Below, one piece after another: positions 18,578 to 26,683 of a DNA stretch of 64,000 nucleotides (position 1 is its first letter; every line of letters begins with the position of its first letter). This DNA is from Paenibacillus xylaniclasticus (GTDB taxonomy: Bacteria > Bacillota > Bacilli > Paenibacillales > Paenibacillaceae): the NCBI RefSeq assembly GCF_004001065.1, contig NZ_BIML01000007.1, positions 62,001-126,000 on the forward strand, read 5' to 3'. Under the pieces are notes generated by a model. That model was given only the letters and a program-made list of their open reading frames with translations, did not search any database and had not been told where the DNA came from. The translations under genes were made by a program, and so were the position numbers.

Positions 18578-18606
18578 TTGCCGCATTCGTTGAAGTCGGG
18601 TATAAT
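18578..18606 (+). promoter_or_regulatory. Sigma-A type promoter for pheB-hom-thrB-pheA
   Basis: TTGCCG (18578-18583), 17 bases, TATAAT (18601-18606), about 40 bases before pheB. Confidence 0.65.
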
Positions 18607-18648
18607 GTCCACTATAGATGAACAGTTGTCTTTCCTGGGAGGACGATG

Positions 18649-19086
18649 ATGACAGAGGTTTATTATGTCGTCCGCGAGGACCTTCTGCCGGAAGCGATCA
18701 TGAAGACGATTCAGGTGAAGGATATGTTGAAGCGGGGCGAAGCGGCAACGGTACATGAGGCGGTGGAACGAGTCGGACTTAGTCGAAGCGCGTTCTACAA
18801 ATATAAGGATGGCGTATATCCGCTGAGTGAGCTGGATCGGGAACGGCTAGTGACGGTGTCGATGGATCTTGAGCACCGGGCGGGCATGCTGTCCAAGGTT
18901 CTTGGACTTGTGGCTGGATTGGAAGGTAATGTACTGACGATTAATCAGAGCATACCACTTCAAGGGCTTGCGAATGTCGTGCTGTCGGTCGATACTTCAT
19001 TCATGACAGCAGAGCTGTCGGAGCTGCTTACGCGTCTTCGTCAGCTAGATGGCGTCCGGAAGGCGTCAATTATCGGGCAAGGATAA
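18649..19086 (+). CDS. pheB: ACT domain-containing protein PheB (UPF0735)
   Basis: 145 residues. An N-terminal segment resembles a helix-turn-helix (GEAATVHEAVERVGLSRSAFYKYKDGV) and the C-terminal ACT domain begins at residue 68 or so (HRAGMLSKVLGLVAGLEGNVLTINQ). ACT domains bind amino acids; the name comes from linkage to pheA, and the function is not established. GGGAGG at 18637-18642 favours ATG 18649 over ATG 18646. First gene of the aspartate/aromatic operon here, so a regulatory role on these pathways is a reasonable guess. Confidence 0.85.
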   Translation: MTEVYYVVREDLLPEAIMKTIQVKDMLKRGEAATVHEAVERVGLSRSAFYKYKDGVYPLSELDRERLVTVSMDLEHRAGMLSKVLGLVAGLEGNVLTINQSIPLQGLANVVLSVDTSFMTAELSELLTRLRQLDGVRKASIIGQG

Positions 19087-19112
19087 ATTAATGGTTGATG
19101 GAGGATACATGC

Positions 19113-20399
19113 ATGAAGCCAGTTAAAGTAGGATTGCTTGGTCTAGGAACGGTCGGAACGGGCGTTGTCCGTATTGTTGAAGGTCATCAGGAGGATCTGC
19201 AGAGTCAAGTGGGCTCCGCTATCGTAATTGAGAAGATTTTAGTCCAAAATAAATCCAAGCAGCGTGCGATCAGCATCGATTCGTCGAAGCTGACTGAGGA
19301 TGCTTGGGAAATTATCCGTGATCCTGAAATCGACGTTATCGTCGAGGTAATGGGCGGAATCGGAGATACGAAAGCGTACATCCTAGAAGCGTTGAAGCTC
19401 GGTAAGCATGTCGTAACGGCGAATAAAGATTTGATGGCGCTGCACGGGCCGGAGATCATTGCGGCAGCTAAGGAGAATAAGTGTGACATTCTGTACGAAG
19501 CTAGCGTAGCGGGCGGCATTCCGATTATCCGCACGCTGATTGAAGGCTTCTCTTCGGACCGTATTACGAAAATTATGGGTATCGTCAATGGTACAACGAA
19601 CTATATTCTGACGAAGATGAGTCAGGAAGGCGCCTCTTACGCAGGTGTGCTGAAGGAAGCGCAGCAACTCGGATATGCCGAAGCAGATCCCACTTCCGAC
19701 GTGGAAGGGCTCGACGCTGCTCGCAAGATGACGATTCTATCGACGCTTGGTTTCCGTGCGAACGTAGCGCTGGAGGATGTGGACGTCAAAGGTATCTCAT
19801 CTGTCAGCCAAGAAGATATTGCGTACGCGAAACGCCTTGGCTACGAAGTGAAGCTGCTTGGCATCGCGGAGCGCCAAGATGATTACATCAGCGTCAGCGT
19901 TCAGCCAACGATGGTGAAGCTGAGCCATCCTATCGCATCGGTCAATGGCGTGTTCAACGCTGTGTACGTTCACGGCGAAGCGGTAGGCGAGACGATGTTC
20001 TACGGCGCCGGGGCAGGCGAGTTGCCGACAGCAACGTCAGTCGTAGCCGATCTGGTGGCCGTCGTGAAAAACATGAAGCTCGGCGTTAACGGCCTGCAGG
20101 GCGTTACGGCATACAAAGAGAAGAAGCTGAAAACCGATGAGCAAATCTGCTCGAAATATTTCCTGCTTCTCCATGTAGAGGATCGTGCAGGCGTTCTGGC
20201 CCGCATTACGCAAGTGTTCGCAGAGCATGAAGTGAGCTTGCAATCGGTACTGCAGCAGCCGAACCCGGACAACCCTGAGGCGGAAATTATTGTTATTACG
20301 CATGATGCAAGCAAGGCTTCGATGAAGAAGGTACTCCATACTTTCGAATCGCTGGACGTCATTCGCCAAGTGAAGAGTGTTTATCGTGTCGAAGGCTAA
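19113..20399 (+). CDS. hom: Homoserine dehydrogenase
   Basis: 428 residues. The NAD(P)-binding start is KVGLLGLGTVGTGV; the catalytic domain carries NGTTNYILTKM and YAEADPTSDVEGLDAARK with the catalytic Lys/Asp. The C-terminal ACT domain (about 350-428) allows threonine feedback. It reduces aspartate semialdehyde to homoserine. ATG 19113 is chosen because GGAGG (19100-19104) is 8 bases upstream. Operon with pheB, thrB and pheA. Confidence 0.96.
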   Translation: MKPVKVGLLGLGTVGTGVVRIVEGHQEDLQSQVGSAIVIEKILVQNKSKQRAISIDSSKLTEDAWEIIRDPEIDVIVEVMGGIGDTKAYILEALKLGKHVVTANKDLMALHGPEIIAAAKENKCDILYEASVAGGIPIIRTLIEGFSSDRITKIMGIVNGTTNYILTKMSQEGASYAGVLKEAQQLGYAEADPTSDVEGLDAARKMTILSTLGFRANVALEDVDVKGISSVSQEDIAYAKRLGYEVKLLGIAERQDDYISVSVQPTMVKLSHPIASVNGVFNAVYVHGEAVGETMFYGAGAGELPTATSVVADLVAVVKNMKLGVNGLQGVTAYKEKKLKTDEQICSKYFLLLHVEDRAGVLARITQVFAEHEVSLQSVLQQPNPDNPEAEIIVITHDASKASMKKVLHTFESLDVIRQVKSVYRVEG

Positions 20400-20433
20400 T
20401 GCCATACGAATCTATACTACCGGATTTATCGGG

Positions 20434-20464
20434 ACCGGACGGCGCGATGATGCGGACGTCCGGT
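20434..20464 (+). repeat. Hairpin between hom and thrB
   Basis: ACCGGACG / CGTCCGGT perfect 8-base arms with a 15-base loop. No T-run follows, so it is more likely an mRNA stability or processing element within the operon than a terminator. Confidence 0.5.
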
Positions 20465-20498
20465 TCGACGTTTGAAATAGGCTGAAAAGAGGGGAATT

Positions 20499-21470
20499 AT
20501 GAACGGATCACGTGTAATCGTTAAAGTGCCGGCCAGTACGGCCAATTTGGGACCGGGATTTGACGTACTCGGAATGGCGCTGTCTCTGTTCGCATGGATC
20601 GAGATGTCGGCTGCGAAGGAAACGAGTATTACTATGCACGGAGACCAAATGAAAGGCGTACCTGCAGATAAGACGAATTTGATCTATAAAGTAGCACAAA
20701 TGGTATTTGAGGAAGCGGGCGTATCGGTGCCGGAGCTCGCCATTTCGATGTACAGTGACATTCCGCTTACACGCGGGCTTGGCAGCAGTGCATCGGCTAT
20801 TGTCGGTGCGCTCGTTGCAGCGAATGCTCTAATCGGGTCGCCGTTGTCCGATGACCGGCTGTTTCAGCTCGCTACGAAGCTGGAAGGCCATCCCGACAAC
20901 GTCGGCGCGTCGTTGTTCGGCGGCATTGTTGTCTCGTCATGGGACGGAGAACGCGCCGACCACGTACGTATCGAGCCGCATCCGTCGCTTGAGACGCTCG
21001 TAGCGGTACCGTCGTTCCAGCTGTCAACGGAGAAAGCGCGTCATGCTCTGCCGAAGACAGTCGATCTGAAGGATGCGGTGTTCAACATTGGACGAAGCTC
21101 GCTGCTCGTTGCTGCTCTTGGAGCGGGCAAGCTTGATTTGATTAGCAAAGCAATGCGTGATCGGCTTCATCAGCCATATCGTGCGGCGCTTATTCCGGGT
21201 ATGACGACTATTCTGGAACAGGCTGTGGAGCACGGGGCGCTCGGCGCGGCGCTTAGCGGTGCAGGCCCGACGCTGATCAGCTTCGTGGACAGCGGCAGCA
21301 GCCGTAAGCAGGAGCTGGAGCGTTTCTTGAAGGATACGCTTGGACAAGAAGGCATTGAAGCAGAAACGTTATGGCTGAAGCCGTATCCGCATGGCGCACA
21401 ATGGGAGCGGATTGCGGAAGAGGATCTAACGCCATTGATGAGCCGGATCGGAAGAGAGGCGACTGTATAA
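20499..21470 (+). CDS. thrB: Homoserine kinase
   Basis: A 323-residue GHMP kinase: N-terminal KVPASTANLGPGFDVLGMA, ATP-binding LTRGLGSSASA near residues 90-100, and C-terminal GAALSGAGPTL. It phosphorylates homoserine for threonine synthesis. It ends in TAATG, sharing one base with the start of pheA. No thrC lies in this cluster, unlike the hom-thrC-thrB order of B. subtilis. Confidence 0.96.
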   Translation: MNGSRVIVKVPASTANLGPGFDVLGMALSLFAWIEMSAAKETSITMHGDQMKGVPADKTNLIYKVAQMVFEEAGVSVPELAISMYSDIPLTRGLGSSASAIVGALVAANALIGSPLSDDRLFQLATKLEGHPDNVGASLFGGIVVSSWDGERADHVRIEPHPSLETLVAVPSFQLSTEKARHALPKTVDLKDAVFNIGRSSLLVAALGAGKLDLISKAMRDRLHQPYRAALIPGMTTILEQAVEHGALGAALSGAGPTLISFVDSGSSRKQELERFLKDTLGQEGIEAETLWLKPYPHGAQWERIAEEDLTPLMSRIGREATV

Positions 21471-22345
21471 TGAAGGTTGCCGTATTGACCAAAGGCTCTA
21501 CATCGGACGAGGCAGCCCGTTATCTCCTCAAAGATGTTGAAGGTGTAGAGTTTGTCTATTACCAAATGATTGCGGACGTCTTTGCAAGTACGGTAGAGGG
21601 CAAGACGGACTTCAGCGTCATCCCGATTGAGAATACGATTGATGGCTCTGTGAGCCTCCATACCGAGATTTTAGTGAACGAGGTCGATCTGCCTATTCAG
21701 GCTGAATGGATATATCCTTCTGTACAAAATCTCGTCGGTCGACTATCGGAGCTCGATCGTTTGCCGGATACCGGTGAGCTTGATTACAGCCCGATCGTTA
21801 AAGTGATGAGTCACCCTGTTGCGATGGCGCAATGCCTGCAATTTATTCGTAATCATATGCCGAACGCGGAGCTGGAGCATGTCAGCTCGACGGCTGATGC
21901 GATACGTATCGTACGGGACAATCCAGGACGGGGCTGGGTGGCGATCGGCCAGAAAACGGCTGCTGCGAACAATGGCCTTGATATTTTGCAGGAATCGATA
22001 ACGGATCATCATAACAATTTTACCCGTTTCTTGCTCGTCGGACCGAAGCCGCTTCAAGGCAAATTATCTGACAAGCATAAAACGACGATCATTGTGTCGC
22101 ATCAAGAGGATTACCCGGGCGGCTTGCATCAAGTGTTATCGGCGCTCGCATGGCGCCGTATCAACATGTCGCGCATCGAGTCCCGTCCGACGAAGAAACG
22201 TCTAGGTACGTACTATTTTTTGATCGATATCGAAATGTCTATGGATTCGATTTTGCTGCAATCCGCGGTTGCAGAGATCGAAGCCATTGGATTTCAGGTG
22301 CGGTTGCTGGGGTCGTATCCGACTTTTACATACAAGCCTGAATGA
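21470..22345 (+). CDS. pheA: Prephenate dehydratase
   Basis: 291 residues. The catalytic domain carries VIPIENTIDGSVS and the catalytic Thr in FTRF near residue 185. The C-terminal ACT domain has GGLHQVLSALAWRRINMSRIESRPTKK, binding phenylalanine for feedback. It converts prephenate to phenylpyruvate. The N-terminus (VLTKGSTSDEA) replaces the usual LGPxGTxxxxA, a divergence worth checking against Paenibacillus relatives. The frame is open upstream, but ATG 21470, overlapping the thrB stop, gives the family length. Confidence 0.93.
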   Translation: MKVAVLTKGSTSDEAARYLLKDVEGVEFVYYQMIADVFASTVEGKTDFSVIPIENTIDGSVSLHTEILVNEVDLPIQAEWIYPSVQNLVGRLSELDRLPDTGELDYSPIVKVMSHPVAMAQCLQFIRNHMPNAELEHVSSTADAIRIVRDNPGRGWVAIGQKTAAANNGLDILQESITDHHNNFTRFLLVGPKPLQGKLSDKHKTTIIVSHQEDYPGGLHQVLSALAWRRINMSRIESRPTKKRLGTYYFLIDIEMSMDSILLQSAVAEIEAIGFQVRLLGSYPTFTYKPE

Positions 22346-22360
22346 TAATGAATTAATGGT

Positions 22361-22407
22361 GGTTGGGTAGAGAACAATGTGTTTGTTTTCTGCCCAACCT
22401 TTTTTTG
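22361..22407 (+). terminator. Rho-independent terminator after pheA
   Basis: Long arms GGTTGGGTAGAGAACA / TGTTTTCTGCCCAACC with few mismatches, followed by eight T. Confidence 0.95.
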
Positions 22408-22695
22408 TTGAACTCGAGAAGTCTGCACCAAATACATAAAAAGTCGCGCAAGAAGCTCGTTGTGATCTGGAATGAAGGGAAAATTCCTGCACTTAGCGTA
22501 CTAACTGGGCCATTTGTGGAATGCGAGTTGACCAAAGCATGCACGCAATGCAGGAATCGCGACAGTCGCATACTCATCTGTTGCGAAAGTATAAGCCCAC
22601 ACTCATGAGTTCAAATAAAAGGGGCGACTGTCTGTCGGTTTTATTGACTTTCGGCAGTCCATAATTTGGCCTGCAAATTTTTTTCGTCCGGTCGG
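22408..22695. other. Non-coding region upstream of safA
   Basis: About 290 bases with no supported gene. The short open frames here overlap the pheA terminator and have no ribosome site. A few short inverted repeats are present, such as GACTG...CAGTC around 22626-22659. I see no recognised RNA family. Confidence 0.5.
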
Positions 22696-22723
22696 GGACA
22701 TTGGCCTACGTCCTGCATAGGAT
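22696..22723 (+). promoter_or_regulatory. Candidate sporulation (sigma-E class) promoter for safA
   Basis: GGACATT (22696-22702), 13 bases, CATAGGAT (22716-22723). The -10 fits CATANNNT and the spacing matches the spoIVFA candidate. A start near 22730 gives a 70-base leader to the GTG at 22799. safA is sigma-E transcribed in B. subtilis. Confidence 0.45.
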
Positions 22724-22798
22724 GTAATGATTGGCGGGCAGATGCCCTATAAGTGCTGCATCGCCTGCGATAAGACCGTGACAGGAGGTTTGCGGGGA

Positions 22799-24589
22799 GT
22801 GAAAATCCATATTGTCAAAAGAGGGGATACGTTGTATGCGATCGCGCAAAAATACGGCGTTACCCTCGAAGAAATTTTAAAGCTAAATCCGAGTATTACA
22901 AACCCCGATGTCATTGACGTAGGAATGAAGGTGAAGGTGCCTTCCTCTAAACATGGGTCTGGGGGCAGCAAGCATTCGGGAGGCGGAGCGATCATGCATC
23001 AGCATGTCGTGAAGCAGGGCGATACGTTATGGAAGCTGTCCAAAGCTTGGGGAGTTCCGCTGAACGATCTCATTAAAGCAAACCCTCAGCTTAAAAATCC
23101 GAATGTTCTGCTGACAGGCGACATCGTAAACATTCCAAAGGTGAATCAACATCATGTGCATGCTCAATTGAACCCTGTATCTTCAGGCGGCCACAATCCG
23201 TTTAAGCCTTCTTCGATCCTGAACACTGTGCAAGACTTGGCGGGTAAAATTCCTACCGGTATCCTCCCAGGGAAGAAACCGACGGGCAAAACGCCGACAG
23301 CGCCGATTGAAAAAACTCCAACAGCGCCAATTGGAAAGACACCGACAGCGCCGAAGGCGGAATCAGCAGAGCAGCCCCCAATAACGCTTCCGGCGCCGAC
23401 TCCTGCACCGATACCTGCGCCGATCCCGGCCCCAATGCCTGCACCAGAAAAGCTCGTTGTTGAGAAGCCTCAGCCTTATCCTGTTCATGTGGAATATCAT
23501 CAGCAGAATGTCCACCTGTTTCAGCAATGCGGTATTCCAGCTGTTGAAGCTGGTGCCATATACGGTGTTCCGCATATGCCAGAGCACATCTCGCCTGCTT
23601 CGACTGGCTATGGGTATGGTGAGTACGGTTATGGGTATGGCGATCAGCCTGCCGTAAGTCCGATTGCTGATACAGGTTATCATACGAGCTATGGAGCACC
23701 TGATGTTTCGCTGGCCAACGTTGGATCGGAGCATTATGGCTATGGAGCACCATCGTTCGTTTCGCCGGTGAATGCAGGGCCGGAGCATTATGGCTACGGA
23801 GTTCCGACGCAGGTATTGCCAGCGAACGTTGGGCCGGAGCATTATGGTTACGGAGCGCCATCGCAGGTGTCGCCCGTGAACGTTGGACCGGAGCATTATG
23901 GTTACGGAGCGCCATCGCAGGTGTCGCCAGCGAGCGTTGGGCCGGAGCATTATGGTTACGGAGCGCCATCGCAGGTGTCGCCCGTGAACGTTGGACCGGA
24001 GCAATACGGCTACGGCACACCGTCTGTCGTGTCGCCAGCCAGCGTCGGTCTGGAGCATTATGGCTATGGAGCACCGACCGTCTTACCTGCGAGTATTGGT
24101 CATGAGCAGCATGGATATGGTTCTCCATCGCTCGTCTCACCTGCTAATGTCGGTTCGGATTCTTACGGTTACGGCAATCCTGCGCTATCGCCAGCCGGCA
24201 TAGAGCCGTTTGGTTACGGTATTCCAAGCGTATCGCCTGCAGGCATTAGCCCGGAGCAATATGGCTACGGCTCACCGACGGCTGTCGATCCATGGTCGAC
24301 GGGTCAATCGACTTGGCCGTATGGCGCCTATCCGACATGGCCGGTGCAGCAAGCGGTATCTGACCAATCATGCGGCTGCGGCAGCCGGGACGAAGAAGAT
24401 GCGCAGCTAAGCCAGTCGGATGCTGGAGTGGATACGGGACCGACGGTGAACACGGCGAATACGACGAACACGACGAACCCGGTGAGACGTAACCCGCCTC
24501 GCAAGCCGGTCAAAAAGGTGTCCGTACGCAGCGTTGTGCCGCGTCCACAGGTTCGCCGCCGCAGCAAGCCTTGGATTAATGATAGATAA
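22799..24589 (+). CDS. safA: SafA-like spore coat morphogenetic protein with two LysM domains and YGYG repeats
   Basis: About 596 residues. LysM 1 at residues 1-50 (IHIVKRGDTLYAIAQKYGV) and LysM 2 at about 66-115 (HVVKQGDTLWKLSKAWGV) should bind cortex peptidoglycan. A Pro-rich linker follows (about 165-225). From about residue 308 there are nine to ten tandem units of 16-18 residues with the core EHYGYGAP, and the tail is basic and Arg/Pro-rich. SafA organises the inner spore coat. The start is GTG 22799, with AGGAGG at 22783-22788; an upstream ATG frame (22727) would overlap the promoter. The gene is longer than Bacillus SafA (about 387 residues) because of the repeats. The SafA identity is by LysM layout and synteny with bofC-ruv. 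Confidence 0.82.
   Translation: MKIHIVKRGDTLYAIAQKYGVTLEEILKLNPSITNPDVIDVGMKVKVPSSKHGSGGSKHSGGGAIMHQHVVKQGDTLWKLSKAWGVPLNDLIKANPQLKNPNVLLTGDIVNIPKVNQHHVHAQLNPVSSGGHNPFKPSSILNTVQDLAGKIPTGILPGKKPTGKTPTAPIEKTPTAPIGKTPTAPKAESAEQPPITLPAPTPAPIPAPIPAPMPAPEKLVVEKPQPYPVHVEYHQQNVHLFQQCGIPAVEAGAIYGVPHMPEHISPASTGYGYGEYGYGYGDQPAVSPIADTGYHTSYGAPDVSLANVGSEHYGYGAPSFVSPVNAGPEHYGYGVPTQVLPANVGPEHYGYGAPSQVSPVNVGPEHYGYGAPSQVSPASVGPEHYGYGAPSQVSPVNVGPEQYGYGTPSVVSPASVGLEHYGYGAPTVLPASIGHEQHGYGSPSLVSPANVGSDSYGYGNPALSPAGIEPFGYGIPSVSPAGISPEQYGYGSPTAVDPWSTGQSTWPYGAYPTWPVQQAVSDQSCGCGSRDEEDAQLSQSDAGVDTGPTVNTANTTNTTNPVRRNPPRKPVKKVSVRSVVPRPQVRRRSKPWINDR
23720..24297 (+). repeat. In-frame tandem repeat in safA (51-54 bp unit)
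   Basis: About ten units encode variants of VGPEHYGYGAPSQVSPVN. Units between about 23774 and 23990 are close to identical in DNA, while outer units diverge and shorten (17, then 16 residues). This suggests recent expansion from the centre. All changes keep the reading frame. Confidence 0.93.
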
Positions 24590-24603
24590 TAATGACACCT
24601 TCG

Positions 24604-24631
24604 AACAGCGCGGTCTTGCGGCCGTGCTGTT
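24604..24631 (+). terminator. Probable terminator after safA
   Basis: AACAGCGCGG / CCGTGCTGTT arms, one mismatch, 8-base loop, with a broken T-rich tail (TTTGGTTTGG). Weak as an intrinsic terminator. Confidence 0.5.
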
Positions 24632-24648
24632 TGGTTTGGTATGAGCGG

Positions 24649-24678
24649 TGAATATTTCCCTTACATTGTGCCACACTA
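24649..24678 (+). promoter_or_regulatory. Candidate sigma-G promoter for bofC
   Basis: TGAATA (24649-24654), 17 bases, CACACTA (24672-24678), close to the forespore consensus TGHATA / CATACTA. bofC is a forespore gene in B. subtilis, so motif and function agree. Confidence 0.6.
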
Positions 24679-24710
24679 ACGGAAAAAAGGGATGTAAGGG
24701 GTTATTCGCC

Positions 24711-25370
24711 ATGAGGGCTCTTAGTCTATGGAAACAGCTCAAACGTAAGCTTCGCCGCAACGGACGCCCGGTATGGACGCTGGCTAGCATCATTGCTGCC
24801 GTTGGATATAGTTTGCTGGCAGGAGGGGACGGGCAGCATGCCCATGGAGCGTCTGACCTTACGCCAATTCAAGCGGAGGAGATTGCACAAGCGATTGATA
24901 AGGTTAATCGTCCCCTGAAGGTTCGCATTCACCGTACTTACTTGTGCGGAGAAGAATTCCGTTCGCTAGGCCTATTGTCCGTCGAGCGAGCCAAACGAGC
25001 CGCGCAAAGGCCGTCCGTGTCATTCGCTAGGCTTAACCAGCCGAAGAATGGAGTACCGCTTCTTGTTCTTGAGGAAAAAGTAAGCGATCTATCAGAAGCG
25101 TGCAAGCAGCATGCCGTATTCGGTTTGGACCGGGCAGGAAGACTTACTCTGTATGATGGTCCTCCCCGCAAAGAGAAGGTCGTCCGGACGTTCTATCAGC
25201 TCGACATCCGGGTGATGGAAAGCAGGCTGCCGAGGGAGGAGGTAAAGCGGTTAACAGATGGCATTCGCATTGAAGACAAAGAAACCTATTATAGTGTTCT
25301 GTCCTCGTTCAGCGATTTTGCGATCGATGCTTCGAGAGATGTTATGCTTCCTTCCCGCAGTAAGCGATAG
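24711..25370 (+). CDS. bofC: BofC, forespore regulator of sigma-K checkpoint
   Basis: 219 residues: a basic N-terminus, one hydrophobic export/anchor segment (WTLASIIAAVGYSLLAG), then the BofC fold with the conserved HRTYLCGEE, VFGLDRAGRLTLYDGPP and VVRTFYQLDIRVMESRLP segments. BofC acts in the intermembrane space to restrain SpoIVB, the serine protease that frees SpoIVFB. ATG 24711 with AAGGGG is chosen because an upstream in-frame GTG (24648) lies inside the candidate sigma-G promoter. It stands alone between safA and ruvC. Confidence 0.9.
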   Translation: MRALSLWKQLKRKLRRNGRPVWTLASIIAAVGYSLLAGGDGQHAHGASDLTPIQAEEIAQAIDKVNRPLKVRIHRTYLCGEEFRSLGLLSVERAKRAAQRPSVSFARLNQPKNGVPLLVLEEKVSDLSEACKQHAVFGLDRAGRLTLYDGPPRKEKVVRTFYQLDIRVMESRLPREEVKRLTDGIRIEDKETYYSVLSSFSDFAIDASRDVMLPSRSKR

Positions 25371-25382
25371 AGATGCTGCATT

Positions 25383-25411
25383 AGCGGCGGCTCCATGATG
25401 GAGCGGCCGCT
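25383..25411 (+). terminator. Hairpin after bofC, possible terminator
   Basis: AGCGGCGGCTCC / GGAGCGGCCGCT, 11 of 12 paired, 5-base loop. Only a weak T tail (TTGTTAGTTC) follows. Confidence 0.5.
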
Positions 25412-25450
25412 TGTTAGTTCGTGTTGTTAGCAGGATAAGAGAAACGCGTG

Positions 25451-25479
25451 TTCTCATGTGAACGAACTTTTGCTATAAT
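25451..25479 (+). promoter_or_regulatory. Sigma-A type promoter for ruvCAB
   Basis: TTCTCA (25451-25456), 17 bases, TATAAT (25474-25479), 44 bases before ruvC. No clear LexA site was seen. Confidence 0.6.
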
Positions 25480-25522
25480 GGAAGATAGCTTTCGTTAATA
25501 GGTTCGTAAGGAGAGGACGTCA

Positions 25523-26026
25523 TTGCGCGTGCTTGGCATAGATCCCGGGATCGCGATCGCGGGATTCGGATTTATAGACAAGGATGGACACAAGCTCACG
25601 CCCGTGCAGTACGGTTCGATCGAGACCAAGGCGGGTACCCCGCAAGAAACGCGCCTGGTACAGATATACGAGTCTGCCGGAGCGCTCATGGATAAATATA
25701 AGCCGAACTCCGTCGCGGTAGAGAAGCTTTTTTTCAACCGCAACGTGACGACGGCTTTTGCTGTTGGTCAAGCTCGCGGCGTCATCATATTGGCTGCTGC
25801 CCAGCGGGGGCTTCCGGTTGCGGAGTATACCCCTTTGCAGGTGAAGCAGGCCGTAGTCGGCTATGGTAAGGCGGAGAAGCGGCAGGTGCAGGAGATGGTG
25901 CGTATGTTTCTTAAGCTTAGCGCCATACCGAAGCCGGACGATGTCGCGGATGCGCTGGCTGTTGCCATCTGTCATGCACACTCCGTTGTCTTGAATAACA
26001 GAATGAACGGGGTGCCGAAATTATGA
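25523..26026 (+). CDS. ruvC: Holliday junction resolvase RuvC
   Basis: 167 residues. The RNase-H-like active site includes Asp in GIDPG near residue 6, Glu in VEKLFF near 69, and the C-terminal DDVADALAVA acidic residues. It cuts Holliday junctions moved by RuvAB. TTG 25523 follows AAGGAGAGG. Bacillus lacks ruvC (it uses RecU), so its presence here supports Paenibacillaceae. It overlaps ruvA by 4 bases. Confidence 0.95.
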   Translation: MRVLGIDPGIAIAGFGFIDKDGHKLTPVQYGSIETKAGTPQETRLVQIYESAGALMDKYKPNSVAVEKLFFNRNVTTAFAVGQARGVIILAAAQRGLPVAEYTPLQVKQAVVGYGKAEKRQVQEMVRMFLKLSAIPKPDDVADALAVAICHAHSVVLNNRMNGVPKL

Positions 26027-26658
26027 TTGATTATTTAAAAGGACCGGTCGTTCATTGGGAGACGGAATACATTGTAATGGATGTTCGGGACGTCGGCTAT
26101 CGTATCTTTACACCGAACCCTTATTCGTTCGCCCGTTCCAGTGAACCAATTACTGTATACATTCATCATCATGTCCGGGAAGATGCGATTCAGCTGTTCG
26201 GCTTCTCAACTAGAGAAGAACAGACGATGTTCCGTAAGCTCCTCGAGGTTTCGGGTATTGGACCGCGTGTGGCGCTTGGCGTTCTTGCGGGAGGCAAGCC
26301 GGAATCGATCGTAGCGGCTATTCAGCAGGAGAACGTTAATTTTCTAACGAAGCTGCCTGGTATCGGGAAGAAAACGGCGCAGCGAATGATATTGGACTTA
26401 AAGGATAAGCTCGGCGATGCGCCATTGGCGTTCGGTGCCGATGCTTCCGCGTGGAACGACGCTGCTGCAGTCGGTGGAGCCTCGGGCGAGCAGGCAGCGG
26501 CCGGCGCTTGGCCGGAAGCGCGTGAAGCGCTCGGTGCGCTTGGTTATACTGCAGCGGAACTGGACAAAGCGTATGCTGGACTACGAGACACGATAACGCC
26601 GGAGGAGTCAATCGACTCACTGATGAAGCGTGCGCTGCAGCAGCTGTTCAAGGGGTAA
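26023..26658 (+). CDS. ruvA: Holliday junction branch migration protein RuvA
   Basis: 211 residues. An N-terminal OB fold, two helix-hairpin-helix motifs (LEVSGIGPRVALGVL and LTKLPGIGKKTAQRM), and the C-terminal UBA-like domain III that contacts RuvB. An Ala/Gly-rich linker (about 140-165) separates domains II and III. ATG 26023 overlaps the ruvC stop. Confidence 0.97.
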   Translation: MIDYLKGPVVHWETEYIVMDVRDVGYRIFTPNPYSFARSSEPITVYIHHHVREDAIQLFGFSTREEQTMFRKLLEVSGIGPRVALGVLAGGKPESIVAAIQQENVNFLTKLPGIGKKTAQRMILDLKDKLGDAPLAFGADASAWNDAAAVGGASGEQAAAGAWPEAREALGALGYTAAELDKAYAGLRDTITPEESIDSLMKRALQQLFKG

Positions 26659-26683
26659 GGGATGTATGAAAGGGGGATGAGGC

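Noticed and set aside
22363-22608. 81-codon frame after pheA
   Set aside because: It begins inside the pheA terminator, has no ribosome site, and the product resembles no family.
23253-24140. Long antisense open frame (295 codons) opposite safA, plus an overlapping 231-codon one
   Set aside because: Both mirror the tandem repeat in other frames; repetitive composition keeps the frames open. No ribosome site or known domain.
23720-24297. Regular repeats considered as a CRISPR array
   Set aside because: Units are contiguous, in frame and lack unique spacers; no cas genes nearby.
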